This document shows positions 11,687-19,386 of a stretch of 64,000 nt of DNA, in pieces; position 1 is the first letter of the stretch; each line of letters opens with the position of its first letter. The notes beneath the pieces were generated by a model, which was not told where the DNA came from, ran no database searches, and saw only the letters and a program-made list of their open reading frames with translations. A program made the position numbers and the translations under genes. Source of the DNA: Acidovorax delafieldii (GTDB taxonomy: Bacteria > Pseudomonadota > Gammaproteobacteria > Burkholderiales > Burkholderiaceae_C); the NCBI RefSeq assembly GCF_007993815.1, contig NZ_VJWE01000013.1, positions 368,878 to 432,877 on the forward strand. The letters are read 5' to 3'.

Positions 11687-11718
11687 CTTTGTATCGGCCT
11701 TGGTACAAAGCGGACAAA
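11687..11718. promoter_or_regulatory. Inverted and direct repeats in the regulator/EF-hand gap
   Basis: CTTTGTA (11687-11693) and TACAAAG (11704-11710) form a perfect inverted repeat with a ten-base spacer. ACAAA recurs at 11705 and 11714, a nine-base direct repeat. It lies in the divergent gap and is a candidate binding site for the OmpR-type regulator. The remainder of 11581-11820 shows nothing else clear. Confidence 0.4.
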
Positions 11719-11820
11719 CCCTGGAGACACGCGCACCCAAGAATGGGATCGGGCCATGGCTGAGGGCTTCCGCAGTGGAGGGCCCGGCACCGGTCCACCT
11801 TTGGAACGAAAGGAACAACG

Positions 11821-12825
11821 ATGACGACCATCAGTAGCGTCAGCAGTGCCTGGTCCAGTGCGAGCGTGCAGCGGGCATCGCGCCCGGGGCCTTCGCCGGA
11901 GCGGCTGCTGTCCAAGATCGATACCGACGGTAGCGGCGGCGTGAGCGACACCGAATTGCAGGGCCTGCTGGACGACGTGGCGAAGAAAACCGGCGCCAGC
12001 AGCCAGACCAGCGCGGCCGACCTGGTGAAGCAATACGACGCCAACGGCGACGGCAGCCTGAACGCCGACGAGCTGGGCAAGACTCTGCAAAGCGTGCTGC
12101 CACCGCCTCCTTCCACCATGGCGTTTGCCCAATCGCGCGGTGGCGAAGGCAGCAGTTCGGCCACCAGCGCCACCGGCCAGGCGGGTGACGACCTGTTTGG
12201 CAAAGTGGACAGCGACGGCGATGGCGCCGTGAGCAAGACCGAGCTGCAGGCCCTGCTGAAGGCCATGTCCGGCGGCACCGCCAGCCAGACCGGCGTGAGC
12301 AGCGACGACGTGTTCAGCCAGCTGGATACCGATGGTGATGGCAGCCTGACGCAGGCCGAGTTCGATGCGGGTCGCCCCTCGGGCCCCGGCGCGGGTGCCG
12401 ATGGCATGCAGGCCATGGGCGGCATGCCGCCGCCTCCGGGTGGTCCGAGGGGTGCAGGTGGCGCTGGCGCCGCATCCGACAGCAGCTCGGCGACCAGCTA
12501 CGACCCCCTGGACACCAACGAGGATGGCGTGGTCTCGGCCGCCGAGCGCGTGGCGGGCGGAACCAGTACAGCCGAGCAGGACGCCATCACCTCGCTGTTC
12601 AACGCCATCGACACCGACGGCGATGCCAGCATCAGCGCCAGCGAGTCGCAGGCGTTCATCGACCAGCTGACCAGTCAGGTGCAGTCCACCACCAGCACCA
12701 GCACCGAGTCCACCGGCCGCAACGACCTGGCGCGGCTGGCCGACTTTGCGCGGCAGCAGTACGAACGCACCGCCAGCGACTGGCGCACGGCGTCGAACAC
12801 CAGCAGTCTGAGCGCCGTGGCCTGA
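11821..12825 (+). CDS. Six-EF-hand calcium-binding protein
   Basis: A 334-residue acidic protein with six EF-hand loops at residues 34-45, 73-84, 130-141, 169-180, 231-242 and 264-275. Loops such as DTDGDGSLTQAE are textbook Ca2+ ligand sets. Loop five has a glutamate in place of glycine or aspartate (DTNEDGVVSAAE) and loop six has alanine at the usual glycine (DTDGDASISASE). Linkers are rich in Ser, Thr, Gly and Pro. No signal peptide is visible, so it is either cytoplasmic or exported by an unrecognised route. It starts at ATG 11821 after AAAGGA. It is divergent from a two-component system, suggesting a regulated Ca2+ buffer or sensor, which is inference. Confidence 0.88.
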   Translation: MTTISSVSSAWSSASVQRASRPGPSPERLLSKIDTDGSGGVSDTELQGLLDDVAKKTGASSQTSAADLVKQYDANGDGSLNADELGKTLQSVLPPPPSTMAFAQSRGGEGSSSATSATGQAGDDLFGKVDSDGDGAVSKTELQALLKAMSGGTASQTGVSSDDVFSQLDTDGDGSLTQAEFDAGRPSGPGAGADGMQAMGGMPPPPGGPRGAGGAGAASDSSSATSYDPLDTNEDGVVSAAERVAGGTSTAEQDAITSLFNAIDTDGDASISASESQAFIDQLTSQVQSTTSTSTESTGRNDLARLADFARQQYERTASDWRTASNTSSLSAVA

Positions 12826-12867
12826 CAAGGTGTGAACGATCCGGCGGCGCCCTCCGGGCACCCCTGA

Positions 12868-12924
12868 TTTCTGGCCGCACAGTGCGATTCGCCCGTCAGT
12901 TGACGAGCTGTGCGAGCCAGAAAC
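12868..12924. repeat. 57-bp nested stem-loop after the EF-hand gene
   Basis: The 12868-12882 arm (TTTCTGGCCGCACAG) pairs with 12909-12924 apart from one inserted base. Inside, CGTCA-gt-TGACG makes a second small hairpin. There is no T-tract, so it is not a classical terminator. Together with the dispersed repeat at 12972 it fills the gap between the converging EF-hand and purN genes. Confidence 0.5.
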
Positions 12925-12971
12925 CGGCCCCGGGGCTGGTGGGTGGGTCCTGGGACACGAAATCTGATCCA

Positions 12972-13025
12972 AATCGGCCAGATGCGCTAGTGCATCATGC
13001 CTTGATAGCTATAAATTTAGTAGCG
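12972..13025 (-). repeat. Dispersed two-module repeat, copy 1
   Basis: Contains the hairpin GATGC-gctagt-GCATC and the AT module GCTATAAATTTAGTAGC. Same family as the copies listed at 29771, 34668, 56783 and elsewhere. It lies between convergent genes. Confidence 0.7.
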
Positions 13026-13094
13026 CCAACCCTGTCAACGTGGGAGCGGTGGGCACCCCACGCGCCCGGCCTGCCTCGCCCCGACCTCACCCCC

Positions 13095-13676
13095 CTACAG
13101 GGAGCGCACCAGCGCCCGCACGGCGCGGGGGTAGATCACATGCTCCTGGGTCAGCACCCGGGCGGCCAGCGTCTCGGCGGTGTCGCCCGGCAGCACCGGC
13201 ACCACGGCCTGGTCCAGGATGGGGCCCACATCCAGCTCGGCCGTCACCTGGTGCACCGTCACGCCCGCAAACTTGCAGCCCGCGTCGATGGCGCGCTGGT
13301 GCGTGTGCAGCCCGGTAAAGGCCGGCAACAGCGAAGGGTGGATATTGATGAGCCGCCCGGCGTAGTGCGCCACAAACCCTGGCGTCAGGATGCGCATGAA
13401 CCCCGCCAGCACCACCAGGGCAGGCTGGTGGCGGTCGATGGTGGCCGCCAGCTCGGCATCAAAAGCCTCGCGGCTGGCAAAGGCCTTGTGGTCCAGCGCC
13501 TCGGCGGCGATGCCCTGCTCGCGCGCAAACACCAGCCCGGCGGCCTCCGGTTTGTTGCTGATGACAGCCGCCACGCGGGCGCCGTAGCGCTGCTCCCAGC
13601 GCTCCTGCTGTGCCGTGCGGACGATGGTGGCCATGTTGGAGCCGCCGCCAGAGATCAGAATGACGATGTTCTTCAT
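13095..13676 (-). CDS. purN: Phosphoribosylglycinamide formyltransferase 1
   Basis: Third step of purine synthesis: transfers formyl from 10-formyl-tetrahydrofolate to GAR. It has 193 residues, close to E. coli PurN. The phosphate-binding GGGSNM is at 10-15. The catalytic triad corresponds to N111 and H113 (INIHPSLLP) and D149 (ELDVGPI). The start MKNIVILISG matches the family; an upstream in-frame ATG at 13712 lies inside the flanking repeat element. The only 5' sequence before the outer arm of that element is 20 bp, so promoter placement is unusual. Confidence 0.96.
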   Translation of the reverse strand: MKNIVILISGGGSNMATIVRTAQQERWEQRYGARVAAVISNKPEAAGLVFAREQGIAAEALDHKAFASREAFDAELAATIDRHQPALVVLAGFMRILTPGFVAHYAGRLINIHPSLLPAFTGLHTHQRAIDAGCKFAGVTVHQVTAELDVGPILDQAVVPVLPGDTAETLAARVLTQEHVIYPRAVRALVRSL

Positions 13677-13696
13677 AAATTGCCACGGATTATCTA

Positions 13697-13957
13697 GGAG
13701 GCTGTCGAGCATGGGGTTGGCTCTGCGCCACCGCCTGGGGGTGCCAGGCAAGGCGCGGGTGAGGCCGTGTGGCCCAGCCACACAACGAACCCGCAACGCA
13801 GCATGGCGGCCCCAGGCGGCGGCCCGAAGGGTTGTGCGACATAGCACGCAGGCGGCGTTGCCCATGCTCGCTGCACAGCCAGTGCAGCTTGCGCTGGGCG
13901 CCTAGCCTGCATACTCTGTCGCACAACGCAGCGCCAACCCCAAGCCCGACAGCCTCC
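13697..13957. repeat. 261-bp three-way-junction palindromic element E1
   Basis: Outer stem: 13697-13727 and 13927-13957 match as inverted repeats in 28 of 31 positions. Arm A: 13727-13740 pairs with 13810-13823 (13 of 14), capped by GTGTGGC-cca-GCCACAC (13767-13783). Arm B: 13831-13853 pairs with 13905-13927 (20 of 23), capped by CTGCAC-agcca-GTGCAG (13871-13887). The seven-base link between the arms is part of CCCGAAGGGTTG. It occupies nearly the whole gap between the divergent purN and YceH genes, ending two bases before the YceH ATG. Open frames across it are by-products of the palindrome. Confidence 0.8.
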
Positions 13958-13959
13958 TC

Positions 13960-14661
13960 ATGCCCTTCGACCCCACCACCCGTCCCCTGACACCCAACGA
14001 AGCCCGCGTGCTCGCCACCCTGATGGAAAAGGCGCGCACCGTGCCCGACAGCTACCCCATGTCGCTCAACGGCCTGGTCACCGGCTGCAACCAGAAAACC
14101 AGCCGCGACCCGGTGATGAACCTGAGTGACGCCGAGGCGCAGGAGGCGCTGGATTCGCTCAAACTGCTGACGCTGGCGTTTGAGAGCAGCGGCAACCGCA
14201 CCACACGCTGGGAGCACAACTTTCAGCGTGGCGTGGGCGTGCCCGAGCAGTCGGCCGTGCTGCTGGGCTTGCTGATGTTGCGCGGCCCGCAGACGGCGGG
14301 TGAGCTGCGCATCAACGCTGAGCGCTGGTACCGGTTTGCGGACATTTCGTCGGTCGAAGCCTTTCTGGACGAGTTGCAGGAGCGCAGTGCCGAAAAGGGT
14401 GGCCCGCTGGTCGTGCAGCTACCCCGCGCTCCCGGCGCGCGCGAGCAACGCTGGGCGCATTTGATGTGCGGACCGGTGGACACCACCGCCAGCCATGCGC
14501 ACGCAGGCAGTGCGGGCGCCAGCCCATCGCCCGCACTGCAGGCCCGTGTGGACGCCCTGGAGGCCGAAGTGGCAAACCTGCGCAACACCGTGCAGCGCCT
14601 GTGCGCCGAGCTGGGCATTTCCCCTGAGTTCAGTCCAATGTCGCCACCCGGACAGGAATAA
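13960..14661 (+). CDS. YceH family protein (DUF480)
   Basis: A 233-residue protein of the YceH/DUF480 family, which has tandem winged-helix folds and no established role. The family core is recognisable: [20 protein letters not shown] at the start, then [18 protein letters not shown] and [17 protein letters not shown]. The C-terminal 50 residues form an Ala-rich linker and a short coiled coil ([19 protein letters not shown]). It starts at ATG 13960; no good ribosome site is visible because the repeat element E1 ends two bases earlier. It is divergent from purN. Confidence 0.85.
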   Translation: MPFDPTTRPLTPNEARVLATLMEKARTVPDSYPMSLNGLVTGCNQKTSRDPVMNLSDAEAQEALDSLKLLTLAFESSGNRTTRWEHNFQRGVGVPEQSAVLLGLLMLRGPQTAGELRINAERWYRFADISSVEAFLDELQERSAEKGGPLVVQLPRAPGAREQRWAHLMCGPVDTTASHAHAGSAGASPSPALQARVDALEAEVANLRNTVQRLCAELGISPEFSPMSPPGQE

Positions 14662-14708
14662 AACGAACGACCGTGCTACAAATGCAGCATCACTAGGAGA
14701 CGCACCGC

Positions 14709-15890
14709 ATGGATCTCGCATTCACCCCCGAAGAGCAGGCCTTTCGCGAAGAGATTCGCGCTTGGGTTCACGCCAATCTGCCCAAAGAAATCTCTCACAA
14801 GGTCCACAACGCCTTGCGCCTGACCCGCGAAGACATGCAGGGCTGGGCCAAGATTCTGGGCAAAAAAGGCTGGCTGGGCTTTGGCTGGCCCAAAGAGTTT
14901 GGCGGCCCGGGCTGGACCGCCGTGCAAAAGCACCTTTTTGAAGAAGAGTGTGCGCTGGCCGGTGCGCCCCGCATCATCCCCTTCGGCCCCGTGATGGTGG
15001 CCCCGGTGATCATGGCGTTCGGCAACGCCGAGCAGCAAAAGCGCTTTTTGCCCGGGATCGCCAGCGGCGAAGTCTGGTGGAGCCAGGGCTATAGCGAACC
15101 TGGTTCGGGCTCGGACCTGGCCAGCGTCAAGACGCGCGCAGAGCGCGTGGGCGACAAGTACATCGTCAACGGCCAAAAGACCTGGACCACCCTGGGCCAG
15201 CATGGCGACTGGATGTTCAACCTGGTGCGCACCAGCACCGAGGGCAAGCCCCAGACCGGCATCTCCTTCCTGCTGCTGGACATGAAGTCCAAAGGCGTGA
15301 CCGTGCGCCCCATCAAGCTGCTGGACGGCGAGTGCGAGGTGAACGAAGTGTTCTTCGACAACGTCGAAGTGCCTGCCGAGAACCTGATCGGCGAAGAGAA
15401 CAAGGGCTGGACCTACGCCAAGCACCTGCTGAGCCACGAGCGCACCAACATAGCCGACGTGAACCGCAGCAAGCGCGAACTGGAACGCCTGAAGCGCATC
15501 GCCAAGACCGAAGGCGTATGGGACGACCTGCGCTTCCGGGACCAGATCGCCCTGCTCGAAGTGGACATCGTCGCCCTGGAAATGCTGGTGCTGCGCGTGC
15601 TGTCCGCCGAGAAGTCGGGCAAGAACTCGCTCGACATCGCGGGCCTGCTCAAGATCAAGGGCAGCGAGATCCAGCAACGCTACGCCGAGCTGATGATGCT
15701 GGCCGCCGGCCCCTTTGCCATGCCCTTCATCGAAGAAGCTATGGAAGCTGGCTGGCAAGGCAATTTCCCCGGCGGCGTCACCGCCAACGCGCCGCTGGCA
15801 TCCACCTACTTCAACCTGCGCAAGACAACCATCTACGGTGGCTCCAACGAAGTGCAGCGCAACATCGTGGCGCAGACCGTTCTGGGCTGA
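14709..15890 (+). CDS. Acyl-CoA dehydrogenase, large subunit-like
   Basis: FAD enzyme that oxidises acyl-CoA to enoyl-CoA. It has 393 residues with the three-domain family pattern: N-terminal helical FTPEEQAFREEIRAWV, the FAD-contact loop WWSQGYSEPGSGSDLAS, a beta domain with VNGQKTWTT, and C-terminal TTIYGGSNEVQRNIVAQTVLG. The length and ending resemble PimC-type large subunits, which work with a smaller partner such as the next gene. It starts at ATG 14709 after AGGAGA. Co-directional with the partner, 129 bp upstream of it. The substrate cannot be told from sequence alone. Confidence 0.9.
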   Translation: MDLAFTPEEQAFREEIRAWVHANLPKEISHKVHNALRLTREDMQGWAKILGKKGWLGFGWPKEFGGPGWTAVQKHLFEEECALAGAPRIIPFGPVMVAPVIMAFGNAEQQKRFLPGIASGEVWWSQGYSEPGSGSDLASVKTRAERVGDKYIVNGQKTWTTLGQHGDWMFNLVRTSTEGKPQTGISFLLLDMKSKGVTVRPIKLLDGECEVNEVFFDNVEVPAENLIGEENKGWTYAKHLLSHERTNIADVNRSKRELERLKRIAKTEGVWDDLRFRDQIALLEVDIVALEMLVLRVLSAEKSGKNSLDIAGLLKIKGSEIQQRYAELMMLAAGPFAMPFIEEAMEAGWQGNFPGGVTANAPLASTYFNLRKTTIYGGSNEVQRNIVAQTVLG

Positions 15891-15936
15891 CGCCCAGTAC
15901 GGTCCGCGCCTTGCGCGACAGGACTGCTCCCCCGTG

Positions 15937-16002
15937 CCCCCTCCGGGAGGGGGTTCCCGATAGAGCTTCGCTGGTTGTTGAGGGCGCCACGGCGCCACAA
16001 CC
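15937..16002 (+). other. Two stem-loops between the acyl-CoA dehydrogenase genes
   Basis: CCCCCTC-cgg-GAGGGGG (15937-15953), then a stem of GGTTGT/ACAACC enclosing GGCGCC-ac-GGCGCC (15973-16002). No T-tract follows, and AAGGAG for the next gene lies directly after. They could set relative expression of the two subunits by mRNA processing; this is inference. Confidence 0.5.
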
Positions 16003-16019
16003 GGCACAAGGAGAGACAA

Positions 16020-17135
16020 ATGGATTTCGATTTTTCTGACGACCAGGAACAACTGCGCGACGCCGTGCGCAAGTGGGTGGACAAGGGCTACACGTTTGAG
16101 CGCCGCCGCGCTGCCGTGGCCGCGGGCGGTTTTGACCGCGCCGCCTGGGGCGAATTGGCCGAGCTGGGCCTGACCGCCCTCACCGTGCCCGAAGCGCATG
16201 ACGGCATGGGCCAGGGCGCCATTGATGCGATGGTCGTGGCCGAAGAACTGGGCCGCGGCATTGTGCTGGAGCCGATTGCCCAAGCCTTCATTGCCAGCAG
16301 CGTGCTGTCGCACTACGCACCGGCCGACGTACAAGGCGCCTGGCTGCCCCGCGTGGCCAGCGGCGAAGCCCTGGTGGTGCTGGCCCAGCAGGAGCGCAAG
16401 GCGCGCTACCGCCTGGACGTTTGCGATGCAAAAGCGGTCAAAGCGCAATCAGGATATGCGGTAACAGCTATCAAAAGCGTAGTGCCCGCTGGCGACAAGG
16501 CCGACGCCTTCATCGTGCCTGCGCAACTCGACGGCAAGATCGCCCTCTTCCTGGTCGAGCGCACGGCCAGCGGCGTGACCACGCAGGGCTACGTCACGCA
16601 AGACGGCAGCCGCGCCGCCGAGGTGCTGCTGGCCAACGCGCCTGCCACGCTCATCACCACCGACGGCCTGGCCGCGCGGGAACTGGCCGTGGACACCGGC
16701 ATTGCCGCCGCCTGCGCCGAAGCCGTGGGCGTGATGGACAAGACCGTGGCCATCACGGTCGAATACATGAACCAGCGCAAGCAGTTTGGCGTGTTCATTG
16801 CCAGCTTCCAGGCGCTGCGCCACCGCGTGGCCGACATGAAGATGCAGCTGGAGCTGGCCCGCTCGATGAGCTACTACGCCAGCCTGAAGCTGGGCGCCCC
16901 CGCCGCCGAACGCCGTGCCGCCATGGCCCGCGCCAAGGTGCAGCTGGGCCAGTCGATGCGCTTTGTCGGACAGCAAGCGGTGCAACTGCACGGTGGCATT
17001 GGCGTGACGGACGAATACATCGTGAGCCACTACTTCAAGAAGCTCACGCAGCTGGAAGTGACTTTTGGCGACACGCTGCACCATCTGGGCGAAGTGTCCG
17101 CCCGCATGCAAGACACGGCGGGCGTGTTTGCCTGA
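16020..17135 (+). CDS. Acyl-CoA dehydrogenase, small subunit-like
   Basis: A 371-residue acyl-CoA dehydrogenase paralogue. N-terminal MDFDFSDDQEQLRDAV and the C-terminal QRKQFGVFIASFQALRHRVA and QLHGGIGVTDEY signatures are clear. The central FAD loop is degenerate: LAQQERKARYRLDV sits where the partner has the GSGSD-type loop. This fits the PimD-like role of a second subunit in a heteromeric enzyme with the upstream gene. The start has an excellent AAGGAGAGACAA site. Residues about 142-155 are encoded by a degenerate copy of the dispersed repeat. Transcription ends at a strong hairpin (17173-17211). Confidence 0.88.
   Translation: MDFDFSDDQEQLRDAVRKWVDKGYTFERRRAAVAAGGFDRAAWGELAELGLTALTVPEAHDGMGQGAIDAMVVAEELGRGIVLEPIAQAFIASSVLSHYAPADVQGAWLPRVASGEALVVLAQQERKARYRLDVCDAKAVKAQSGYAVTAIKSVVPAGDKADAFIVPAQLDGKIALFLVERTASGVTTQGYVTQDGSRAAEVLLANAPATLITTDGLAARELAVDTGIAAACAEAVGVMDKTVAITVEYMNQRKQFGVFIASFQALRHRVADMKMQLELARSMSYYASLKLGAPAAERRAAMARAKVQLGQSMRFVGQQAVQLHGGIGVTDEYIVSHYFKKLTQLEVTFGDTLHHLGEVSARMQDTAGVFA
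16444..16483 (-). repeat. Dispersed repeat, degenerate copy inside a coding gene
   Basis: Contains GCTATCAAAAGCGTAGT preceded by a decayed hairpin module. It is read in frame as AQSGYAVTAIKSVV in the second acyl-CoA dehydrogenase, at a poorly conserved surface region. Confidence 0.45.
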
Positions 17136-17172
17136 TGTGAACTGACGCAGGCGCGTAACACCCGCAAACGAT

Positions 17173-17211
17173 GCTCGTGGATTCCCCAGTCCACGGGCAT
17201 TTTTTCTTTTT
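17173..17211 (+). terminator. Terminator after the acyl-CoA dehydrogenase pair
   Basis: GCTCGTGGA (17173-17181) pairs with TCCACGGGC (17190-17198), one position being a G-U pair, followed by ATTTTTTCTTTTT. The next gene's GGAG site begins immediately after the T-tract. Confidence 0.85.
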
Positions 17212-17223
17212 GGAGACTCCCCC

Positions 17224-18618
17224 ATGAATCACGCATTCCTGTTGCCACGCCGATCCCTCTTGCTGGCAGCCGCTGCGGCCGCCGGTCTGGCGCTGGCAGG
17301 CTGCGCCACCCAGAGCCCCAGCCTGGCAGAAGCACCGCCCATCGTCTTTGTGCATGGCAACGGCGACACCGCCGCGCTGTGGCAGACCACCGTCTGGCGG
17401 TTTGAGTCCAACGGCTGGCCCCGCGAGCGACTGCACGCCATCGACGTGCCTTACCCCCTGTCGCGCGATGAGGACGCCAAGCCCCAGCCGGGCCGCACCT
17501 CGGCAGCAGAGCACATGGCCTACCTCAAGGCCGAAGTGGACAAGGTGCTCAAAGCCACGGGCGCCCGCCAGGTCGTGCTGGTCGGCAACTCGCGCGGCGG
17601 CAATGCCATCCGCAACTACATCTACAACGGGGGCGGCGACAAGACGGTGAGCCACGCGATCCTCGGCGGCACACCCAACCACGGCGTGTGGGCGATACCG
17701 GGGTTCCGAGAAGGCAACGAGTTCTCTGGCACAGGCCCCTTCCTCAAAGCGCTGAATGCCCCCAAGAACGCGGCGGGCGACGAGGTGAGCGGCCCCGTGA
17801 AATGGATGACCATCCGCTCGGACAACAACGACAAGTTCGCCCAGCCCGACGGCCTGTGGATCGGCCAGAAAGGCACGCCCACCAACGTGACCGCCACCGG
17901 CCCCGAACTCAAGGGTGCCACCAACGTGGTGATTCCGCGCATCGACCACCGCGAGACTTCGTACTCCCCCGTTGCGTTTGAAGCCACCTACCGCTTCATC
18001 ACCGGCAAGGCCCCCGCACGCACCGAGATCGCTGCGGAGAAATCCGTAGTGATCAACGGCAAAGTCACGGGCCTGGGGGTGGACTCTGCCGACCCCAAGA
18101 CCGGCAACTTCAGCAACAACCTGCCCCTGGCGGGTGCCCAGCTGGAGGTGTACGCCACTGACTCCGCCACTGGTACTCGCACGGGCCATCCGCTGCTGCG
18201 AAAGACAGTGGGTGCAGATGGCCAATGGGGTCCACTGACGGTTTCACCCGGCGCACCCATCGAGTTCGTGATCACCGCGCCTGGATATGCCACCACCCAC
18301 ATCTACCGCAGCGGCTTTCCGCGCAGTAGTGGCCTCATCCATCTGCGCGCAGAACGCATGGCCGATGCCGACAAGGGCGCCGAGAGCGTCGTGACCTTGA
18401 CCCGCCCGCGCGGCTACCTGGACCCGGCGCGCGACAAGATGCTGCTGGATGGTGCAGTGCCTGCGGGCGTGCCCGCTGGCGCCGGCGTGGCATCTGCCAA
18501 GGTCAAGCCCGCAGGGGGCGTGCGCAGCATTGCGGGCGAATTCAACGGGGAACGGGTGGTGGGGCAGACTTGGCCTGCTGCGCAAGGCCACGTCGTCATG
18601 CTGGAAGTCAGCCAATAA
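17224..18618 (+). CDS. Lipoprotein alpha/beta hydrolase (lipase-like)
   Basis: A 464-residue secreted or membrane-anchored hydrolase. The N-terminus has PRRSLLL then a hydrophobic stretch and the lipobox LALAGC with Cys27, so it is probably a lipoprotein; the twin arginine could also make it a Tat substrate. The oxyanion-side motif IVFVHGNGD is at 40-48 and the nucleophile elbow GNSRGG has Ser123. The histidine is probably in IPRIDHRETSYS. After about residue 270 a second, beta-rich half follows (VVINGKVTGLGV, PLAGAQLEVYAT), like a carbohydrate- or surface-binding module. Esterase activity is likely and the substrate is unknown. GGAG precedes the ATG. Confidence 0.82.
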   Translation: MNHAFLLPRRSLLLAAAAAAGLALAGCATQSPSLAEAPPIVFVHGNGDTAALWQTTVWRFESNGWPRERLHAIDVPYPLSRDEDAKPQPGRTSAAEHMAYLKAEVDKVLKATGARQVVLVGNSRGGNAIRNYIYNGGGDKTVSHAILGGTPNHGVWAIPGFREGNEFSGTGPFLKALNAPKNAAGDEVSGPVKWMTIRSDNNDKFAQPDGLWIGQKGTPTNVTATGPELKGATNVVIPRIDHRETSYSPVAFEATYRFITGKAPARTEIAAEKSVVINGKVTGLGVDSADPKTGNFSNNLPLAGAQLEVYATDSATGTRTGHPLLRKTVGADGQWGPLTVSPGAPIEFVITAPGYATTHIYRSGFPRSSGLIHLRAERMADADKGAESVVTLTRPRGYLDPARDKMLLDGAVPAGVPAGAGVASAKVKPAGGVRSIAGEFNGERVVGQTWPAAQGHVVMLEVSQ

Positions 18619-18645
18619 AAGCAAAAAGCAGCCCGCAGGGGCTGC
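18617..18645 (-). terminator. Terminator for the DUF3617 gene, possibly bidirectional
   Basis: GCAGCCC (18628-18634) pairs with GGGCTGC (18639-18645). On the minus strand it is followed by TTTTTGCTTTT, so it fits the leftward DUF3617 gene. It starts ten bases after the rightward hydrolase stop and may also slow that transcript. Confidence 0.65.
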
Positions 18646-18748
18646 CTCCAAAAGACTGAATGGGCAACACACCCATTGCCCACCGCCTGGCTGCCGACAG
18701 GCCCTTCATTCAAGCAACCAAGTGTGTGGCAAGGGGAGCCAGGCACAT

Positions 18749-19288
18749 TCAGTGTTTGTGTCCCTTGTGGTCGTGATGGTCCTGACGCTCCTCTGCGCGC
18801 CTGCGATCATCGACCACGTTCACCGTGACACCGTTGGGCAAGAGCATGTCGCCGGGCCGCATCGCTGCGCGGCACTCACCCAGCCACCGCCCTTCAAACA
18901 CCTTGGGCGGTGGTGTTTGGGAGGCCATGCTGGGGTATCGAGTTTCCAGACGCCCTTCATAGCGTGACGTCAGGTCACCCTTCAACTCCATGACGGTATC
19001 CACGCGCTGTTCGTGCACATGGCAGGCGGTGCGAATGCGATGTCCTTTTTCCTTGAGCCGCGCAACACCAGGCTTGCCGCAGTTTTCTTGCCCCGGCGCA
19101 ATCGACATCAACGTCAGCGCATCGCTTGCGCGGTCCGTGCACTGCAATACTTTAAGCACCGCAGTATCTGCAGCACCCTCGGGGCGGATAGATACCTCCC
19201 AGAGTCCTGCCTTGCGTGTGGGCAGAGTCTGCGCCCACGCGGCCTGATTCACAACAACAGCCAGGGCCAAGATGGCGAAAGTTTTCAT
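18749..19288 (-). CDS. DUF3617 periplasmic protein
   Basis: A 179-residue protein with a cleavable signal peptide (MKTFAILALAVVVNQAAWA, cut before QTLP). The mature part starts with the DUF3617 hallmark RKAGLWEVSIRPEG and holds four cysteines (LQCTDRAS, GQENCGKP, RTACHVHE, GECRAAM) that probably pair. The C-terminal tail is rich in Asp, His and Lys (RQDHHDHKGHKH), a possible metal-binding end. The family function is unknown. It lies downstream of the IPTL-CTERM gene on the same strand but is separated by a terminator, so is likely expressed independently. Confidence 0.82.
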   Translation of the reverse strand: MKTFAILALAVVVNQAAWAQTLPTRKAGLWEVSIRPEGAADTAVLKVLQCTDRASDALTLMSIAPGQENCGKPGVARLKEKGHRIRTACHVHEQRVDTVMELKGDLTSRYEGRLETRYPSMASQTPPPKVFEGRWLGECRAAMRPGDMLLPNGVTVNVVDDRRRAEERQDHHDHKGHKH

Positions 19289-19316
19289 ACTTGCATCCGA
19301 GTGCGCTGCGGACAGA

Positions 19317-19354
19317 CCAAAAACCAAATGCCCACCTGCGATCGAGGTGGGCAT
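19317..19354 (-). terminator. Terminator of the IPTL-CTERM gene
   Basis: ATGCCCACCT (19328-19337) pairs perfectly with AGGTGGGCAT (19345-19354), and the minus strand continues TTTGGTTTTTGG. It lies 33 bp beyond the stop of the leftward surface protein. Confidence 0.8.
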
Positions 19355-19386
19355 CGGGCATGCCGCAGCAATGAAGAATAGACGGA

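Noticed and set aside
14676..16448. 590-codon open frame on the minus strand
   Set aside because: Antisense to the two acyl-CoA dehydrogenase genes, which are clearly real.
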